The notes under the pieces are model-generated. The model made no database searches and had not been told where the DNA came from. It saw only the letters and a list, made by a program, of their open reading frames with translations. Made by a program: the position numbers and the translations under genes. Below are positions 1 to 6,580 of a DNA stretch of 8,781 bases, piece after piece. Origin of the DNA: Gaiellasilicea sp039914895 (GTDB lineage: Bacteria; Actinomycetota; Thermoleophilia; Gaiellales; Gaiellaceae); assembly GCA_039914895.1 (NCBI GenBank), contig JBDSOJ010000032.1, forward strand, positions 1 to 8,781, in the 5' to 3' direction. Within the stretch, counting starts at the first letter, position 1, and each line of letters starts with the position of its first letter.

Positions 1-53
1 GTCGGGATCTCGACGTCGCGGACGAACCAGCTCTCTCGCAGATCGACGTTCAT
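1..53 (-). CDS. N-terminal fragment of a divergent gene, possibly tRNA-dihydrouridine synthase
   Basis: Only the first 17 codons are in the window; the gene runs off the left edge. Reading leftward from an ATG at 53 gives MNVDLRESWFVRDVEIP, with G or C in nearly all third positions as in the neighbouring genes, so it looks coding. The pattern 'W-x-(V/I)-R-x-V-E-I-P' resembles the N-terminus of DusB-type tRNA-dihydrouridine synthases, where it precedes the LAPM flavin-binding motif, and dus genes are neighbours of lysS in some bacteria. That motif would lie outside the window, so the family is only a guess. No clear Shine-Dalgarno precedes the ATG. A TACGAT hexamer (68 to 63 on this strand) ends 9 nt before the ATG and could be the -10 of a very short leader. 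Confidence 0.4.
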   Translation of the reverse strand, partial: MNVDLRESWFVRDVEIP

Positions 54-78
54 GGTTTCGGAATCGTACTGGCAGGTA

Positions 79-107
79 TTGACCGCAACCGGGCTGGCCG
101 CTACCAT
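79..107 (+). promoter_or_regulatory. Candidate sigma-70 type promoter for greA
   Basis: TTGACC (79-84) matches 5 of 6 bases of the -35 consensus. It is followed after exactly 17 nt by TACCAT (102-107), which keeps the key T, A and final AT of the -10 box. Transcription would begin near 113-115, leaving a leader of about 60 nt before the greA start. A second TTGACT at 141-146 has no -10 box at the right distance. The 54-175 gap also holds the upstream region of the divergent gene; nothing else is recognisable in it. Confidence 0.4.
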
Positions 108-175
108 TCCCGCCCGCGTCGGCGCAACCACCGCCGGCTTTTGACTCTAGTGATTCTCTTTTTGGGGGAGGCCCG

Positions 176-649
176 TTGAAGGAAGTCATTCTCACGCCCG
201 AGGGCCACGAGAAGCTACAGCAGGAGATCGAGCTGCTCTCGACGGTGAAACGTCGTGAGGTGGCGGACCGGATCCGCGTCGCCCGCGAGTTCGGGGACAT
301 CTCCGAGAACGCCGAGTACGACGACGCCAAGAACGAGCAGGCGATGCTCGAGCACAAGATCGCGCAGCTCGAGGAGCGGTTGTCGAACGCGCGCGTGATC
401 CAGAAGCGCGACGTCGACCTGAGCGTCGTCTCGGTCGGTGCCAAGGTGAAGCTCCGCGACGTCGATGCGAAGGCGACGGTCGAGTACACGATCGTCGGCT
501 CGGCCGAGGCGAATCCCGCCGAGTCGAAGCTCTCGAACGAGTCGCCGGTCGGCAAGGCGATCATCGGCAAGAAGAAGGGCGAGACCGTCGAGGTCGTCGC
601 GCCACGGGGATCGCTGAAATACAAGATCCTCGACATTCAGGCCGCGTAG
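176..649 (+). CDS. greA: Transcription elongation factor GreA
   Basis: GreA enters the secondary channel of RNA polymerase and stimulates cleavage of backtracked RNA, rescuing stalled elongation complexes. The 157-residue product is of normal family length. Residues 1-75 form the N-terminal coiled coil. Its tip holds GDISENAEYDDAKNEQ, with Asp41 and Glu44 at the positions that coordinate the catalytic magnesium in E. coli GreA. Residues about 83-157 form the FKBP-like C-terminal domain, with the signatures SPVGKAIIGKKKGE and a terminal YKILDI. The start is TTG at 176: GGGAGG at 166-171 is the ribosome site, only 4 nt away, and there is no in-frame ATG or GTG upstream. The alignment begins right at MKEVILTPEG, which supports this start. 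It stands alone, with the pseudogene 14 nt downstream. Confidence 0.96.
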   Translation: MKEVILTPEGHEKLQQEIELLSTVKRREVADRIRVAREFGDISENAEYDDAKNEQAMLEHKIAQLEERLSNARVIQKRDVDLSVVSVGAKVKLRDVDAKATVEYTIVGSAEANPAESKLSNESPVGKAIIGKKKGETVEVVAPRGSLKYKILDIQAA

Positions 650-663
650 GGGTACACCCGCTC

Positions 664-1077
664 GTGTTCGAGCGCTTCACCGAGCCGCGTCAGACGGTCG
701 TGCTCGCGCAGCAAGAGGCCGTCCCCGGCTCGGCCACGACTTCATCGGCACCGAGCACCTGCTGCTCGGGTTTCTGGCCGAGACCAGTGGGATGGCGGCT
801 CGTGTTTTGGAAGCGCGTGGTGTGACGCTCGCTCTGGCCCGCGAGCACCTTCCTTCGAGGCTTGGCTCCGAGCAGCAGGCCGCAAGCGGGATGGTTCCCT
901 TCAGACCCGGCGCGAAGAGAGCGCACGAGCTGTCCGCGGACGAGGCCCGCAGCCTGGGCCACACGGCCTGATCGGCACCGAGCACGTGCTTCTGGGTCCA
1001 CCCGCGGGCGGGACGAGGCGGTCACCGTCTTCTCGCCCAAACTGGGACGGACACCGGAGGAGATCACGCCGACGTGA
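664..1077 (+). pseudogene. Decayed Clp R-domain (ClpC N-domain) gene
   Basis: The segment encodes both halves of a Clp N-terminal (R) domain, the substrate- and adaptor-binding part of ClpC/ClpA, but in several frames. From GTG 664 one frame reads FERFTEPRQTVVLAQQEA to about 720. The reading resumes at 729 in another frame with LGHDFIGTEHLLLGFLAE, then GMAARVLEARGVTLALAREH and the second repeat MVPFRPGAKRAHELSADEAR, ending in a TGA at 969-971. A third frame from 968 gives LIGTEHVLLG, and a fourth from about 995 gives GRDEAVTVFSPKLGRTPEEI before TGA 1075-1077. At least three frame changes in 414 nt mean it cannot make the domain. The total length equals one R domain, and no AAA+ module follows, so the ancestor was either a stand-alone Clp-N protein or a truncated clpC. 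Confidence 0.85.
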
Positions 1078-1081
1078 TCAC
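1062..1081. repeat. Inverted repeat GATCAC-N6-GTGATC upstream of lysS
   Basis: GATCAC at 1062-1067 is followed by a 6-nt spacer and its inverse GTGATC at 1074-1079. The right arm also begins the 8-bp palindrome GTGATCAC at 1074-1081. The repeat overlaps the end of the decayed Clp gene and ends about 27 nt before the proposed lysS -10 box, so an operator role is conceivable. No regulator is known to me for this exact pattern, and a chance origin is quite possible. Confidence 0.3.
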
Positions 1082-1106
1082 GGCGTTCTCAGGTGAGGGG
1101 CCAGTC

Positions 1107-1112
1107 TAGACT
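1107..1112 (+). promoter_or_regulatory. Candidate -10 box for a leaderless lysS transcript
   Basis: TAGACT fits the TANNNT -10 pattern of actinobacterial leaderless promoters and ends 6 nt before the lysS ATG at 1119, so transcription would begin at or next to the start codon. No Shine-Dalgarno lies at a workable distance; the AGGTGAGGGG at 1091-1100 is 18 nt away. A convincing -35 box is not visible, which is common for this promoter type. Confidence 0.4.
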
Positions 1113-1118
1113 CGCGCG

Positions 1119-2465
1119 ATGCTGCCGAAGCGCTTTCCCGACCGCGACGAGATCGCGACGGTCCGTGCCGAGGCCGAACAGGTCGAGCCCGGCGCCACGG
1201 ACGAGTCGAAGCGCTTCCGGCTCGCCGGCCGCGTGCTCGCGCGTCGCGAGATGGGGAAGATCACCTTTCTCGACCTCGTCGACCGCAGCGGGCGGATCCA
1301 GCTGCTCGCCGGGAAGGTGGACGTCGACCTCGGCGACATCGTCGGAGTGAGCGGCCATCCGGCGAAGTCGCGTCGCGGCGAGCCGTCGCTCCAGGTCGTC
1401 GACTTCGAGCTGCTGGCGAAGAACCGCGCGCCGCTGCCGGACACCTTCCACGGCCTCACCGACGTCGAGCAGCGCTACCGCAAGCGCTACCTCGACCTGC
1501 TGATGAACGAGGAGACGCGCACCGACTTCCTCGCGCGCAGCCGCATCGTCGCTGCGATCCGGGGCAACCTCGACGCCGACGGCTTCGTCGAGGTCGAGAC
1601 GCCGGTGCTGCAGCCGCGCTACGGCGGCGCGTTCGCGGAGCCGTTCGTCACCCACTGGAACTACCTCGACCAGGACTTCTACCTCCGGATCGCGACCGAG
1701 CTGTACCTGAAGCGGCTGATCGTCGGCGGGCTCGAGCGGGTCTACGAGATCGGCAAGGATTTCCGCAACGAGGGCGTCTCGTACAAGCACTCGAACGAGT
1801 TCACGATGCTCGAGTGGTACGAGGCCTATGCCGACTACCGCGATGCGATGGCACGGATGGAGCAGCTGCTCGAGGCGGTCGCGCTCGAGGTGAACGGGAC
1901 GACGACGACAACGTTCCGCGGCCACGAGCTCGAGCTGGAGGCGCCCTGGCGCCGGCTTCGCTTCAGCGACTCGCTCGCCGAGCACGGGCTCTGGCTCCGC
2001 GACGAGGCCGAGCTGCGCGCCGCGCTGAACGAGCGCGGCGTCGACACTCACGCCGACAAGGACTGGCCCCAGCTCGTCGACCACGCATTCAGCTTCTACG
2101 TCGAGCCGAACCTGATCGCGCCGACGATCGTCCACGACTACCCGATCGAGATCTCGCCCTTTGCCCGCACGACCGACGACGACGAAACGCTGAGCGAGCG
2201 CTTCGAGTACTTCGCGGGCGGGATGGAGCTCGGCAACGCGTATTCGGAGATCAACGACTCCGAGGAGCAGCAGGAGCGCTTCCGGCGTCAGTCGGAGCTC
2301 GTCGGCGGCGTGCAGGAGGATCCGGACTACGTCGAGGCGCTCTCGTACGGGATGCCGCCGACCGCCGGCCTCGGGCTCGGGATCGACCGGCTCGCGATGC
2401 TGTTGACGGGGCGGGAGACGATCCGCGACGTGATCCTCTTCCCGGCCCTGAAGGAACGTTCCTAG
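1119..2465 (+). CDS. lysS: Lysyl-tRNA synthetase, class II
   Basis: The enzyme charges tRNA(Lys) with lysine through a lysyl-adenylate in the cytosol. The 448-residue product has an N-terminal OB-fold anticodon-binding domain (about 34-105; RLAGRVLARREMGKITFLDL), then the class IIb catalytic domain. Motif 1 is around 155-166 (GFVEVETPVLQP), followed by the substrate loop GGAFAEPFVTHWNYLDQDFY and ATELYLKRLIVGG. Motif 2 is at 207-232 (RVYEIGKDFRNEG...FTMLEWYEAY) and motif 3 at 417-431 (GLGLGIDRLAMLLTG, with the ATP-binding Arg). It is shorter than the usual 490-505 residues because the N-terminal helical extension seen in typical LysS is missing. The start cannot move upstream, since an in-frame TAG sits at 1107-1109. 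All catalytic motifs are intact, so it should be functional. Confidence 0.96.
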   Translation: MLPKRFPDRDEIATVRAEAEQVEPGATDESKRFRLAGRVLARREMGKITFLDLVDRSGRIQLLAGKVDVDLGDIVGVSGHPAKSRRGEPSLQVVDFELLAKNRAPLPDTFHGLTDVEQRYRKRYLDLLMNEETRTDFLARSRIVAAIRGNLDADGFVEVETPVLQPRYGGAFAEPFVTHWNYLDQDFYLRIATELYLKRLIVGGLERVYEIGKDFRNEGVSYKHSNEFTMLEWYEAYADYRDAMARMEQLLEAVALEVNGTTTTTFRGHELELEAPWRRLRFSDSLAEHGLWLRDEAELRAALNERGVDTHADKDWPQLVDHAFSFYVEPNLIAPTIVHDYPIEISPFARTTDDDETLSERFEYFAGGMELGNAYSEINDSEEQQERFRRQSELVGGVQEDPDYVEALSYGMPPTAGLGLGIDRLAMLLTGRETIRDVILFPALKERS

Positions 2466-2469
2466 AAGC

Positions 2470-3332
2470 ATGCTCCGCCGCGCTCGGCTCTCCGGGCCCG
2501 CCGGACCCCTGCTCGGCATCACCGTCGGTCTCCTGGCCGCCGGCGCCGTCACGCTCCTGGAGGACTCGACCTACCGCGCCGACGCCTCGATCGTGCTCGT
2601 CCGGCAGGGGCAGCCGCCCGGGAGCGACCCGCAGCTCGCGCAGGCGGCCGAGGCGGCGTCGGAGCTGTTCGACAGCCGCGCCGTCGCCGAGTCGGCAAGC
2701 CGGAACCTCGGCCTCGACGCGCGGCCACAGAATCTGCTCGACCGCGTCACCGTCGAGGCGCAGCGGGGAAGCTCGCTCGTCCGGATCGCGGTCGAAGCGC
2801 CAGCGGGAATGAGGCGCGCCGCACGGCGAAGGAGGTCTCGGAGGTCGCGACCGTCCTCTTCAACGACCGCTTCACGCCGCAGACCGTTGCGTCTGTGTGG
2901 GAGCCGGCGAGCGCCGACCGGGAGCGAGTCTCACCGAAGCCGGCCCGAAACCTCGCGCTCGGTGCCCTGCTCGGTGCGCTAGCTGGATTGGCGCTCGTTC
3001 TCGCCGGCGCCCTCCGCCGACCGACCTGGGCGAGGCCGGTGCCGGAGTCCGAGCCTCCTCCGCAGGACCCCGCTGCCCCCGAACCAGCTCCCCCGCCGCA
3101 GTCGGCGGCGGGGCCGTTCGTCAAGCCCGGCTTCGGCGACTGGACGGTCGCGGACGTCGAGCGGCTGCTGTCGGAGCAGGGGCCGGCCTTACCGGAGCAG
3201 CGGGAGGAACTCGAGCTCTACCTCGACTCGTTCCGCACCGTCGCCGGTGCCGACGGTCACTTGCCGGGCGACGTCGATCTCGTGATCGAGGACGTCTTCG
3301 CCGCGCTGATCGCTAGAGCGGCCGCACCGTGA
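2470..3332 (+). pseudogene. Wzz-type polysaccharide chain-length/co-polymerase protein, one frameshift
   Basis: This resembles inner-membrane Wzz/co-polymerase proteins that control chain length of surface polysaccharides. It begins with an ATG 4 nt after the lysS stop, with no clear ribosome site. Residues about 8-30 form the first membrane helix (GITVGLLAAGAVTLL), followed by an extracytoplasmic alpha/beta region (YRADASIVLVRQGQ). Near 2799-2802 the reading frame slips by one: codons up to VRIAVEAP are in one frame and NEARRTAKEVSEVATVLFND continues in another. Restoring one base, for example an extra C in GCGCCAGC, rebuilds a protein of about 287 residues with the classical VSPKPARN motif and second helix (NLALGALLGALAGLALVLAG, about 2946-3005). 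A proline-rich cytoplasmic linker and a small acidic helical tail follow. No tyrosine-kinase Walker motifs are present. A sequencing error is as likely as real inactivation. Confidence 0.72.
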
Positions 3333-4032
3333 TCTCGGTGATCTGGGCGGTCGGACCGGCAAGCAGAGCGGCGAGCGCGGCCTGCGCTACGTCGTCCGGC
3401 TGCAGGAGCACGTCGGGGCGGTAGGGCTTCCCTTCGAGCCGGTGCAGGCGCTCCTGCATCGGCGTCGCCGTGCGGTCCGGAAAGACGCTGATGACGCGGA
3501 CTCCGGCCTCGTTCACCTCTGCCCTTAGCGCATCCGCGAGCCCGCGCAGGGCGTATTTGGTCGCCGCATACTGCGACGAGCCGGACGGGGCGTCAAGCCC
3601 GGCCGTCGAGTTGACGAAGACGATCTGCCCCCTTGCTTCGAGCAGCGCCGGGAGGAGAGCCTGCGTGAGCACGTACGGCGCCCGGACGTTGAGCCGGAAC
3701 TGCCGATCGAGGTCGGCAACCGGAGCGTCGGCGACCGCGCCGATCTCGAGCATGGCTGCGGAGTGGACGAGCACGTCGACACGTCCGTGACCGGCGACGA
3801 CCCGTGCAGCGAGGTCGTGTACCGCCTCGTCGTCCGTCAGGTCCGCCGCCTCGGCGACGGCTCCGCCGCCGATCTCCCGGGCGATGGCGTCGAGCTCGTC
3901 GCGGCTCCTCGCCACTAGCACCGGAACGGCACCTGCGGCGGCGAGAGCATGCGCGATCGCGCGGCCGATCCCCCGGCTCGCGCCGGTGACGACAGCGACG
4001 CGACCCGACAGCGCCTGCTTCCGCTCGCTCAG
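3313..4032 (-). CDS. Short-chain dehydrogenase/reductase (classical SDR), CTG start
   Basis: This is a classical SDR of 239 residues, a single-domain NAD(P)(H)-dependent oxidoreductase; the substrate is unknown. The dinucleotide motif TGASRGIG is at 16-23. The catalytic tetrad is Asn115 (LNVRAPY), Ser142 (VNSTAG), Tyr155 and Lys159 (YAATK), at normal spacing. The usual NNAG motif is replaced by HSAA. The start must be upstream of TGASRGIG, yet no ATG, GTG or TTG exists between that motif and an in-frame TGA at 4044-4042. The best choice is CTG at 4032, which overlaps the preceding stop as CTGA and has GAGGAG (4043-4038) 5 nt before it. It is the last gene of the operon and overlaps the convergent Wzz gene by 20 nt. 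It may reduce or oxidise a sugar intermediate, but broad-specificity oxidoreductase is the safer label. Confidence 0.9.
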   Translation of the reverse strand: MSERKQALSGRVAVVTGASRGIGRAIAHALAAAGAVPVLVARSRDELDAIAREIGGGAVAEAADLTDDEAVHDLAARVVAGHGRVDVLVHSAAMLEIGAVADAPVADLDRQFRLNVRAPYVLTQALLPALLEARGQIVFVNSTAGLDAPSGSSQYAATKYALRGLADALRAEVNEAGVRVISVFPDRTATPMQERLHRLEGKPYRPDVLLQPDDVAQAALAALLAGPTAQITEITVRPL

Positions 4033-5345
4033 CCGCGCTCCTCAGCCAAGAGTCCGACGTCCGTGAGCGCGTCGGCCGCGTCGGCGACCGTCGAGAAGGC
4101 CAACCCGGAGCGCGCTGCGATGTCGAGCAGCGAGTGCTGCCCGTCCGACTGGTTCAGCACCCAGAGGAGGGCCAGCTCGAAGCCCTCCTGGCGAGGAGCG
4201 CCGCCGGTCGCCGAGTAGAGACCGCGCCGCCCCAGCTGCGGCTCGCCTTTGGGGCTCAAGTTCACGAAGGTGCGGTCGCGCTCGAGGACGTCGACGAAGG
4301 CGAGCAGCGCGGCGAGCGAGTCCGCGAGCGCCTCGGGGCGGACGAGCGTGAGATCGTCGGCCGATGTGTGGTACTCGGGGTACTCGCCGTTCGGCGTCCT
4401 CGTCAGCCGCCCGACCGGCAGGTCGAGCCCAGGCGAGCAGAACTGCCGCTCGTCGTAGCCGTACGGCGTGAAGTCGCGGATCGAGAAGTCGCCGCCGCGG
4501 TCGGCCAGCAGGCGCTCGAACACTCGGTCGGCGAGGGTGTCGCCTCGGCGGCTTCGCTTCCAGGTCAACGCTCCGGGGTCGCCGAGGCACGCGAGCACGA
4601 CGCCGGCGCGGATCCGTCCCAGCCGCTCCTCGTTGCGCGAGAGCCAGACGAGCGACCCGATCGTTCCCGGCGTGAAGAGGAAGCGGTAGCCGTAGCGCCG
4701 CCGTCTCGTGCCCAGCGTCTCCGCCAAAACCGTCGCGACCGCCAGCCCGGAGGCGTTGTCGTTCGCCATCGACGGATGGCAGACATGGGTGGTGAAGAGG
4801 ATCTCCTCGGCCGTCTCGCCCGGCAGGAAGAGCTCGCCGTAGGTGAGGAAGCCGTCCGCGAGCGTGGCGTCGATGCGGACCGTGTACTCGCCCTCCGGCA
4901 GCCGCTCGCGCAGCTCGTGCGCCAGGCAGAAGCCCCACGTCTCGCCGAAGTACGACGTCCGGTAGGGGATGTCGCCTGGCCGGTCGGGCAGGGAATGGAG
5001 ATGCTCGTCGAGCTCCTGGAGCGACAGCCGTTCCGACACCGGAATGCTGTAGCCGACAAGGTGGAGGTTGTGCTCGGCGACGTCGACGATGCGGACGCCG
5101 TCCGGGCCTTCGATCCATGCCTCGCGAACGTTCCACTCGCGGGGCACCTCCCAGTCGAAGGCGCGCGTTCCCGTCGGGACCTCGTGCACCTCGAGCGGGA
5201 GCCGCCGTCCGAGCAGTGCGAGCGTCGCGCGTACGCCCGCGCCGGTCCAGCTGCGGTTGATCGGAACCAGTTGCTCGACCAGGCCGAAGAGCTCCGCGCC
5301 GCGAGCGCTCTCGCCGCTCCGAGCCGGGGCCGGTTCAGCCGTCAC
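4029..5345 (-). CDS. DUF4910-family aminopeptidase-like protein with C-terminal winged helix
   Basis: The 438-residue product matches the DUF4910/DUF2172 family, a zinc-exopeptidase (M28-like) fold with an inserted domain and a winged helix, often encoded in surface-polysaccharide loci; its biochemical role is not established. Visible features are the N-terminal segment PINRSWTGAGVRATL (28-42), metal-site candidates in HVCHPSMANDNASG (His187, His190, Asp196), FTPGTIGSLVWLSRNEERLG (224-243), YGYDERQFCSPGLDLP (295-310), EYHTSADDLT (His326) and a winged-helix-like tail at about 386-434 (LLDIAARSGLAFSTVADAAD). No signal peptide is seen, so it is probably cytosolic. The start is GTG at 5345, overlapping the methyltransferase stop as GTGA, without its own ribosome site, which implies translational coupling. 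Gly227 in the PGTIGS stretch may be a loss of a catalytic acid. Confidence 0.88.
   Translation of the reverse strand: MTAEPAPARSGESARGAELFGLVEQLVPINRSWTGAGVRATLALLGRRLPLEVHEVPTGTRAFDWEVPREWNVREAWIEGPDGVRIVDVAEHNLHLVGYSIPVSERLSLQELDEHLHSLPDRPGDIPYRTSYFGETWGFCLAHELRERLPEGEYTVRIDATLADGFLTYGELFLPGETAEEILFTTHVCHPSMANDNASGLAVATVLAETLGTRRRRYGYRFLFTPGTIGSLVWLSRNEERLGRIRAGVVLACLGDPGALTWKRSRRGDTLADRVFERLLADRGGDFSIRDFTPYGYDERQFCSPGLDLPVGRLTRTPNGEYPEYHTSADDLTLVRPEALADSLAALLAFVDVLERDRTFVNLSPKGEPQLGRRGLYSATGGAPRQEGFELALLWVLNQSDGQHSLLDIAARSGLAFSTVADAADALTDVGLLAEERG
4033..4043 (-). promoter_or_regulatory. Shine-Dalgarno that decides the CTG start of the SDR gene
   Basis: GAGGAG at 4043-4038 sits 5 nt upstream of CTG 4032 and lies inside the last codons of the DUF4910 gene. 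It is the clearest ribosome site in the operon. The other visible overlapping starts have weak or no Shine-Dalgarno and presumably rely on coupling. Confidence 0.6.
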
Positions 5346-6580
5346 TCGACGATGCGGACGTTCGGCACGGGCAGGATGAAGCGACCCCCGGCTTGCCGGT
5401 ACGCCACCTGCTGCTCGAGGATCTCGTCGGCGAAGTTCCAGGCGAGCAGGAGGACGTAGTCGGGGCGGTCCTCCAGGAGGCGCTCGGGCGGAACGACCGG
5501 AATCGGCACGTTCGGCGTGTATCGGCCCTGCTTGAGCGGGCTCACGTCGGCGATGTACTCGATCGTCTCAGGCCCCAGCTCGAGGAAGCCGATCAGCGTG
5601 TTTCCCTTGGCGGGAGCGCCGTAGCCGACGACCCGTTTACCCTCGCGTTTCAGCTTGGCGAGGAGATCCTGGAGGTCGGATTTGATCCGGTGTGCTCCCT
5701 GGGCGAACTCCTCCAGCACGGCGATCTCGCCGATGCCCGCCTTCGTCTCGGCCTCGCGGAGCATGGCAACGTTCGGCGAGACGGGCCGGCGGCCGGCGCG
5801 GGCGACGGTGACCCGGAGCTGGCCATGGTGGATCGGCAGCCGCTCGGCGTCGACGATCTCCAGCCCGTACCGCTCGAAGATCCGGCCCATCGGGCCGAGC
5901 GCCCAGTAGGAGACATGCTCGTGGTAGACGGTGTCGAACGCGAGCTGCTCGAGGATGTCGAGCAGATAGTGAGCTTCGATCACGAAGACGCCGTCCTCGG
6001 CGAGCGCCGTGTCGATCCCGAGAACGAAGTCGTCCAGCTCCGGGATGTGCGGGAACGTGTTCGTCGCGGTGATCGCCGCAGCGGGACCCCATTTCTCGAC
6101 GATCTCCTTCGCGGAGCGCGAGTTGAAGAAACCGACGTAGCGGTCGCCGCCGCTGCCGGCGGCCACGAGCGTCGCGAGGTTCCGGGCCGGGTCGACGCCG
6201 AGCGTGCGCACGCCGTGCCGGGCGAAGCCGGCGAGCAACGTGCCGTCGTTGGCGCCGATGTCGACGACGAGGTCCTCGCGGCCGAGCCCGTGCCGCTCGA
6301 CGACCGTGTCGGCGAGGTCGTGCAGATGCCCGGTGAGCGTCGACGAGGCGGACGAGACGTACAGGTAGTCGTCGAACATCGCCTGCGGCGGCACCTTCTC
6401 GGTCAGCTGGACGTGCCCGCACGTCTCGCAGAACCCGACACGGAGCGGGAACCGCGGTTCGGGGTCGTCGAGCTCCGCCTTGGTGCGGAACTTGTTCGCG
6501 AGCGCGGTCTCGCCCAGGTCGAGGAACTCGACCACGGTCTCCTCGCCGCAGACGATGCAGGGATCTCCCACGAACCTCAT
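5342..6580 (-). CDS. SAM-dependent sugar C-methyltransferase (TylC3/NovU type)
   Basis: This is a three-part methyltransferase of 412 residues, the usual family length. Residues 1-60 form the zinc-binding domain, with Cys8, Cys11, Cys51 and Cys54 (CIVCG and CETCG). Residues about 75-260 form the SAM-binding core, with motif I VVDIGANDGTLL (105-116). The active-site stretch YHEHVSYW (219-226) matches the Tyr/Glu/His set used by C-3 methyltransferases acting on dTDP-4-keto-6-deoxysugars, and HHGQLR (251-256) stands where the family has HGGSLR. The C-terminal domain carries GYGAPAKGNTLIGF (319-332). Such enzymes put a methyl branch on a sugar ring carbon beside a keto group. ATG 6580 is chosen because the zinc domain begins there and it overlaps the kinase stop as ATGA; the longer open frame upstream is kinase DNA read in the wrong frame. 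The substrate here is unknown. Confidence 0.93.
   Translation of the reverse strand: MRFVGDPCIVCGEETVVEFLDLGETALANKFRTKAELDDPEPRFPLRVGFCETCGHVQLTEKVPPQAMFDDYLYVSSASSTLTGHLHDLADTVVERHGLGREDLVVDIGANDGTLLAGFARHGVRTLGVDPARNLATLVAAGSGGDRYVGFFNSRSAKEIVEKWGPAAAITATNTFPHIPELDDFVLGIDTALAEDGVFVIEAHYLLDILEQLAFDTVYHEHVSYWALGPMGRIFERYGLEIVDAERLPIHHGQLRVTVARAGRRPVSPNVAMLREAETKAGIGEIAVLEEFAQGAHRIKSDLQDLLAKLKREGKRVVGYGAPAKGNTLIGFLELGPETIEYIADVSPLKQGRYTPNVPIPVVPPERLLEDRPDYVLLLAWNFADEILEQQVAYRQAGGRFILPVPNVRIVE

Noticed and set aside
659..674. Stem CGCTCG / CGAGCG with 4-nt loop just after greA, as a terminator
   Set aside because: The stem is short, no T-run follows, and it lies within the first codons of the Clp R-domain remnant, so chance is more likely.
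2452..2463. 12-bp palindrome AGGAACGTTCCT at the lysS stop codon, compared with an SOS box
   Set aside because: Actinobacterial LexA sites have GAAC and GTTC separated by 4 nt, while here they abut; it also lies in coding sequence, so chance is likely.
1089..2552. Leftward open frame of 487 codons opposite lysS
   Set aside because: lysS has all class II synthetase motifs in the same region; this frame is repetitive Val/Glu/Arg/Leu-rich shadow sequence.
3313..3921. SDR gene starting at GTG 3921 (202 residues)
   Set aside because: This start removes the TGASRGIG cofactor motif, which is encoded in the same open frame immediately upstream.
4134..5459. Long rightward open frame (441 codons) opposite the DUF4910 gene
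   Set aside because: It is a shadow of a GC-rich gene: the opposing frame has recognised motifs throughout, whereas this one shows low-complexity Arg/Glu/Val-rich sequence without domains.
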